Assembly (NCBI RefSeq): GCF_050379415.1
Contig: NZ_JBNRLS010000007.1
Coordinates: forward strand, 23,335 to 87,334
Length of the DNA stretch: 64,000 nucleotides
Source: Marinobacter sp050379415
GTDB lineage: Bacteria; Pseudomonadota; Gammaproteobacteria; Pseudomonadales; Oleiphilaceae
Reading direction: 5' to 3'
The notes beneath the pieces are model-generated. The model was given only the letters and a program-made list of their open reading frames with translations. It did no database searches and had not been told where the DNA came from. Position 1 is the first letter of the stretch, and every line of letters begins with the position of its first letter. The position numbers and the translations under genes are program-made. Positions 61,205 to 64,000 of this stretch are shown piece by piece.

Positions 61205-62153
61205 GTGCTTTCTCCCTAAGAATCAATAGACTATGTTCCATTGTGATTCGCACGGCAAAATGCTCGATTACCCAAGCATAGAGTTCAGCGTGTTTTTCGA
61301 CCAGACATGAGGCCCTATTTCCTGCAATCGTGATCACGTACTCAACACAATTAGTTGCTGGATGAATCACCGGATAACAGAGTTGGGATCCCTCATCACC
61401 CTCTTGGAAATTGCCTTTCATAAACCGGCGTTCACCTTTAGTCTTTTTGGCCAGTTCTTTAGCTATGTTTTCGACAACAATAATCGATCGTGCCTTAATG
61501 CATCGGGACACGGTGCTTGTGGGAGCGCCCAAATCCGCTGCTGGCGTGCGCGGCGGTGACGAAGCTGGGTCAAATGAATACCAATCAACCGGCTTATCAT
61601 TTTCGATCTTGATAAGACCAACCCTGAGTGCAGTGTCCTTGGACCCCATATACTCGAAGACGCTCCTTACGCCTGCCGTCAAAAGTGGAATCTGCTGGTC
61701 AGGCCGCGTAATTTGAAGGAATGTTTTCCGTCCACAAAAGTCAGGCTGCTTTCCTCGGTGCTTAGCTTCAGAATTGAATCGTTTGGTTTTATCACCTACT
61801 ACGATGTCTATAGCTTTTATAAGTGCGAATAAATCACCTGTCTCAAGCTGCCGTGCCGGTTTCGCGTAGGATCTTATTGCGGCATAAAGTGCTTTGACCA
61901 GCACGACGTATAGGTAGGTTCCGACAATAATAATCAATGCTGAATTATTAAGAAAATTGCCTACTCCCTCTCCCGCATACGTAACGATGTCTTCACGGAG
62001 GCTGTCTCTAACAGCTAACGTGCTTACAAAAATTGGAGGACCGAGAAAAAGAATGGGCCTCGCTATGTATTTCACAAGCCACGATTCACATACCTTTACA
62101 ATCGCTCTACAGAGACTTTTGCCCCAGAAATCTTTGACACGAGGTTCGTGCAT
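61176..62153 (-). CDS. Membrane protein with GAF-like cytoplasmic domain, unknown function
   Basis: A 325-residue protein. Two hydrophobic segments (about residues 30-50, YIARPILFLGPPIFVSTLAV, and 68-95, NSALIIIVGTYLYVVLVKAL) anchor it in the inner membrane. The rest (about 110-325) is cytoplasmic and has a GAF-like rhythm: LQITRPDQQIPLLTAGV, LRVGLIKIENDKPVDWYSF, then SRCIKARSIIVVENIAKEL, and CVEYVITIAGNRASCL followed by a long C-terminal helix. AAGGAAG stands before the ATG. It is less GC-rich than most of the window, suggesting transfer. The next ORF overlaps its 3' end. A sensor or membrane-acting effector is possible; no family is recognised. Confidence 0.7.
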   Translation of the reverse strand: MHEPRVKDFWGKSLCRAIVKVCESWLVKYIARPILFLGPPIFVSTLAVRDSLREDIVTYAGEGVGNFLNNSALIIIVGTYLYVVLVKALYAAIRSYAKPARQLETGDLFALIKAIDIVVGDKTKRFNSEAKHRGKQPDFCGRKTFLQITRPDQQIPLLTAGVRSVFEYMGSKDTALRVGLIKIENDKPVDWYSFDPASSPPRTPAADLGAPTSTVSRCIKARSIIVVENIAKELAKKTKGERRFMKGNFQEGDEGSQLCYPVIHPATNCVEYVITIAGNRASCLVEKHAELYAWVIEHFAVRITMEHSLLILREKALESEKRSAA

Positions 62154-62612
62154 AATCTTCCTTGTTATTTAAAGCTAATATAAATAGTCCGCGCATTTAA
62201 GCTGATAATCAAGCCATCAGTCTAACCAGTAATTTGAAATTTTCTGTGCAGTCAAAACTTTAATAATTTTAACGAGTTGGAACTACCCGATATAACTGAA
62301 TCAAAAATCGCTCGTGGAGCAAGCGAAGCGACGGCTTTCTTACGTGAACACACGCCAATTAGCATCAGGGGCATGACATTCATGGTACTGCCGGTTGACC
62401 TGCCTCCCCCACTAACTTAACTGCTCACTGCTTGTAGACGGATTTTTTGACCCTGACCCGTATTAGCTCCACCCAGAGTTGAAAAATCCGACTAACCTAT
62501 CGGGGAGAAATTTCCCATGCCGACTCCCCTCCCGGGGAAAAGCATCTGCTGAGAAGATAGCGTTACTGGTTTGGAAAAAACCAGCAACCCACTTAAGCAC
62601 AGGAGATATGTT
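62154..62612 (+). other. Intergenic region with structured leader for the small peptide gene
   Basis: 459 bases, AT-rich in the first half. From 62500 it becomes structured: GGGGAG (62502-62507) can pair with CTCCCC (62524-62529), which competes with CCCC-TCCC-GGGG (62526-62537). ATCT/AGAT arms form a stem at about 62542-62562, and CTGGTTT pairs with AAACCAG near 62566-62584. The ribosome site AGGAG follows at 62601-62605. No protein gene or known riboswitch was recognised. Confidence 0.5.
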
Positions 62613-62699
62613 ATGACTAAAGCATCCGACTTCCCCGGCGGCAACTACCCAAGCACCACCGGAAACCCTTCTGGTGGTGGCTGTAGTTGCCCCCGCTAA
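62613..62699 (+). CDS. Very small peptide gene, 3' end replaced by an insertion sequence
   Basis: A 28-residue ORF with an excellent ribosome site (AGGAG, 7 bases before the ATG). It begins MTKASDFPGGNYPSTTG and ends NPSGGGCSCPR. The codons from the first Cys onward (TGT AGT TGC CCC CGC TAA) coincide with the terminal inverted repeat of the insertion sequence, so the natural C-terminus has been displaced and CSCPR is encoded by the element. Gly/Ser/Pro/Asn-rich composition without hydrophobic segment suggests a small cytoplasmic or modified peptide. I do not recognise the family with certainty. The upstream RNA looks structured. Confidence 0.6.
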   Translation: MTKASDFPGGNYPSTTGNPSGGGCSCPR

Positions 62700-62709
62700 A
62701 CCGGACACC
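62682..62709 (+). repeat. Left terminal inverted repeat of the IS
   Basis: 28 bases that match the right end inverted: TGTAGT(T/A)GCCCCC, a variable two to three bases, then TAAACCGGACACC. Confidence 0.85.
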
Positions 62710-62715
62710 ACCTCA

Positions 62716-63525
62716 TCAATTTGATGCCAGTTCTGCCCGGTACTCCCAGGGCGATTTCATTTTCAGCCCCTTGTGCGGGTGGCTGCGGTTATAGTCCTCG
62801 ATCCATTCCGGCAACCTGGCCATCACCGTGGCGGCATCAGGAAGATCGTTCAGGTACACATAGTCCCGCTTGAACGTCTTCACGAAGGCCTCAGCCATGC
62901 CATTACTCTGAGGGCTTCTGACTGGTGTGGTACACACCACAAAGCCCAGAGAGGACGCGAAGGCCCGCGTTTCTTTGGCAATGTAGCAGCTGCCATTATC
63001 CGTCAGCCATTCGAGTGGGTGCGGAACACGTTCTGACTGGCCGAAGCGGTATTCCAGGCTTTCCAGCAGTAAATCCTGGACCATCTCAGCGGTGATGCCG
63101 CCGGTGGTCGCCACGTAGCGCATCAGTTCGCGGTCACAGCAGTCCAGGCTGAACGCAACACGCACAACTTCCTTGTTCCAGCAACGGATCTCGAAGCCGT
63201 CTGAGCACCAGCGAAGGTCTGGCTTCAAGGTGATGACCTGGCCGTTATGGCAGCGCTCCTGGGGCCGTCCCGTATAACGGGGTAACAACAGTCCATCCTG
63301 CTTCATCAGTCGATACACGCGCTTGTGGTTCACTCGCTCGTCGTTTGCTGCCAGCAACCGATTCAGCCGAGCAGTGATCCTTCGATAGCCATTGGCAGCA
63401 CGGGCATCGCACAGCTCTCGGATAAACGGCAAATGCCGCTCATCGTCCTGCTTGTTATATCTTGGGCTTCTGCCTTTCTGGCGACCATGAAGGCGATCCA
63501 GAAGGTTGGAGCGCGATACCTTCAT
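62716..63525 (-). CDS. IS3-family transposase OrfB
   Basis: The catalytic integrase (269 residues from the ATG; in practice made as an OrfAB fusion by frameshifting). The N-terminal HTH_21-like part is RELCDARAANGYRRITARLNR and then YRLMKQDGLLL. The DDE residues are Asp in LRWCSDGFEI, Asp in EWLTDNGSCYI and Glu in SPQSNGMAEAFVKTFKRDY, and the element-typical W-EDYNRSHPHKGL ends the core. It appears intact. The frame stays open upstream of 63525 to join OrfA. Confidence 0.92.
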   Translation of the reverse strand: MKVSRSNLLDRLHGRQKGRSPRYNKQDDERHLPFIRELCDARAANGYRRITARLNRLLAANDERVNHKRVYRLMKQDGLLLPRYTGRPQERCHNGQVITLKPDLRWCSDGFEIRCWNKEVVRVAFSLDCCDRELMRYVATTGGITAEMVQDLLLESLEYRFGQSERVPHPLEWLTDNGSCYIAKETRAFASSLGFVVCTTPVRSPQSNGMAEAFVKTFKRDYVYLNDLPDAATVMARLPEWIEDYNRSHPHKGLKMKSPWEYRAELASN

Positions 63526-63542
63526 TACCTCCGCAACCCGTT

Positions 63543-63929
63543 TCAGAGGGTATCGTCCGGTGGCAGCAACGGCATGCGCGAGATCAACTTTTTTGACTGA
63601 GCCACCTCCAGGGCTTCCCGGAGTATTTCAGCTTCCATCGTCTTGCGGCCCAACATCCGCTCCAGCTCCCGGACCTTCTTGTTCAGGGCTTTCATCTCGG
63701 ATGCACTGACAACCTCATCACCAGATTCAATCGCGGACATGCCACCGTCTTTCATCAGCTTCTTCCAACGGAACAACAGACTTGCTGATATACCATGACG
63801 TCGTGCGACAAGCGATACCGACATGCCAGGCCGCTCACACTCCGCGACCATGAATGCCTTCTCCTGCGCGGAATACCGGCGACGACGCTGCACTCCAGTT
63901 ATGACTTCGATTCTCTCCACCTTGGACAC
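63543..63929 (-). CDS. IS3-family transposase OrfA
   Basis: A 128-residue DNA-binding subunit starting with GTG at 63929 (AAAGGA upstream). It has a helix-turn-helix (RRRRYSAQEKAFMVAECERPGMSVSLVARRHGISASLLFRWKK) and a leucine-zipper-like helix (EMKALNKKVRELERMLGRKTMEAEILREALEVA) for multimerisation, both usual for OrfA. It ends past the slippery A6G run where the frame shifts to OrfB. Confidence 0.92.
   Translation of the reverse strand: MSKVERIEVITGVQRRRRYSAQEKAFMVAECERPGMSVSLVARRHGISASLLFRWKKLMKDGGMSAIESGDEVVSASEMKALNKKVRELERMLGRKTMEAEILREALEVAQSKKLISRMPLLPPDDTL
63588..63594 (-). promoter_or_regulatory. Programmed -1 frameshift site of the IS transposase
   Basis: On the minus strand AAAAAAG lies within OrfA, and OrfB is in the -1 frame, as in IS2-type elements that make OrfAB by slippage here. 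Confidence 0.8.
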
Positions 63930-63971
63930 TCCTTTGCACTAGGTCTATGCCTAGGCCTTTGCTTCTACCAA

Positions 63972-64000
63972 GGTGTCCGGTTTAAATGGGGGCTACTACA
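63972..64000 (-). repeat. Right terminal inverted repeat of the IS
   Basis: 29 bases complementary to the left end, ending with ACTACA at the window border; shared core TAAACCGGACACC on the minus strand. Confidence 0.85.

Larger units (their letters stand above)
62682..64000 (-). mobile_element. IS3-family (IS2-group-like) insertion sequence
   Basis: A 1319-base element with transposase genes on the minus strand. The left end (62682-62709) starts TGTAGTTGCCCCC and runs into TAAACCGGACACC; the right end (63972-64000) is its inverted complement with three changes and one extra base, ending in ACTACA at the last base of the window. OrfA and OrfB overlap in a minus-one arrangement. Length, ORF layout and terminal repeats fit the IS2 group. 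The target-site duplication cannot be checked because the right flank is outside. Confidence 0.88.

Noticed and set aside
62500..62612. Structured region considered as a retron msr/msd or known riboswitch
   Set aside because: No reverse transcriptase is in the window, and the consensus cores of c-di-GMP, SAM or TPP riboswitches are not seen.
62463..62711. 82-codon minus-strand frame overlapping the small peptide gene
   Set aside because: No ribosome site, composition follows the opposite strand, and it runs through the IS border.

Overview
The window reads as chromosomal DNA of a GC-rich marine gammaproteobacterium, most likely Marinobacter or a close relative. This is inferred from the protein flavour (DUF3175, DUF3581, the choline-to-betaine genes with a short BCCT-like carrier, transhydrogenase pntAB, paired Baeyer-Villiger-type flavoenzymes) and not from a marker gene. 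No rRNA, tRNA or CRISPR array was seen. About 60 protein genes are supported, most of them ordinary core or metabolic genes in short operons.

Left part (1-20 kb): a CPA2 potassium/proton antiporter; an alanine-rich secreted protein and an outer-membrane barrel; an S8 protease divergent from an ECF sigma/anti-sigma pair; the osmoprotectant operon betI-betB-betA behind a perfect 20-bp palindromic operator, followed by a compact BCCT-like transporter; then ahpC and ahpF. Each ahp gene is preceded by an OxyR-like site. They are separated by a DUF3581 gene and an orphan GHKL-type ATPase. A transglutaminase-like protein and an acetylpolyamine amidohydrolase-like deacetylase follow.

Middle part (20-38 kb): a YgjV-like membrane protein, a lipoprotein and an encapsulated-ferritin-like protein with no shell gene. 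Next is a tightly packed catabolic block: LysR regulator, class III aminotransferase, two-subunit CoA transferase, M20 deacylase, thiolase, polar amino acid ABC importer with an embedded GNAT gene, then gabT, gabD and a divergent MocR/GabR-type regulator. Together they look like uptake of an amino compound, its N-deacylation and transamination, and channelling of the carbon skeleton to acetyl-CoA and succinate. A flavin monooxygenase, mltF and a DUF302 protein follow.

Right-middle part (38-54 kb): a polytopic membrane protein; an Lgt-like/TlpA fusion overlapping dsbG; rhlE with a long leader; a CPBP-type intramembrane protease before a pentaheme cytochrome lipoprotein; ompW; an HxlR regulator divergent from an old-yellow-enzyme gene across repeated operator-like motifs; a BamE-like lipoprotein; pntAB; and a TetR regulator divergent from a second Baeyer-Villiger-type monooxygenase.

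Right end (54-64 kb) is the accessory part. It holds a DUF2235 (Tle1-like) lipase and a DUF2931 lipoprotein that look like an orphan type VI effector/immunity pair, the remnant of an acetyl-CoA hydrolase gene, marC, chaC, an RcnB-like protein, and a drug/metabolite transporter broken by a one-base frameshift. Next comes an AT-richer stretch with a 25-bp inverted repeat, a 40-bp tandem repeat, and an unrecognised two-gene unit (membrane protein with a GAF-like domain plus an overlapping 54-residue ORF). Last is a very small peptide gene with a structured leader, whose 3' end is cut by an IS3-family (IS2-like) insertion that fills the window to its last base.
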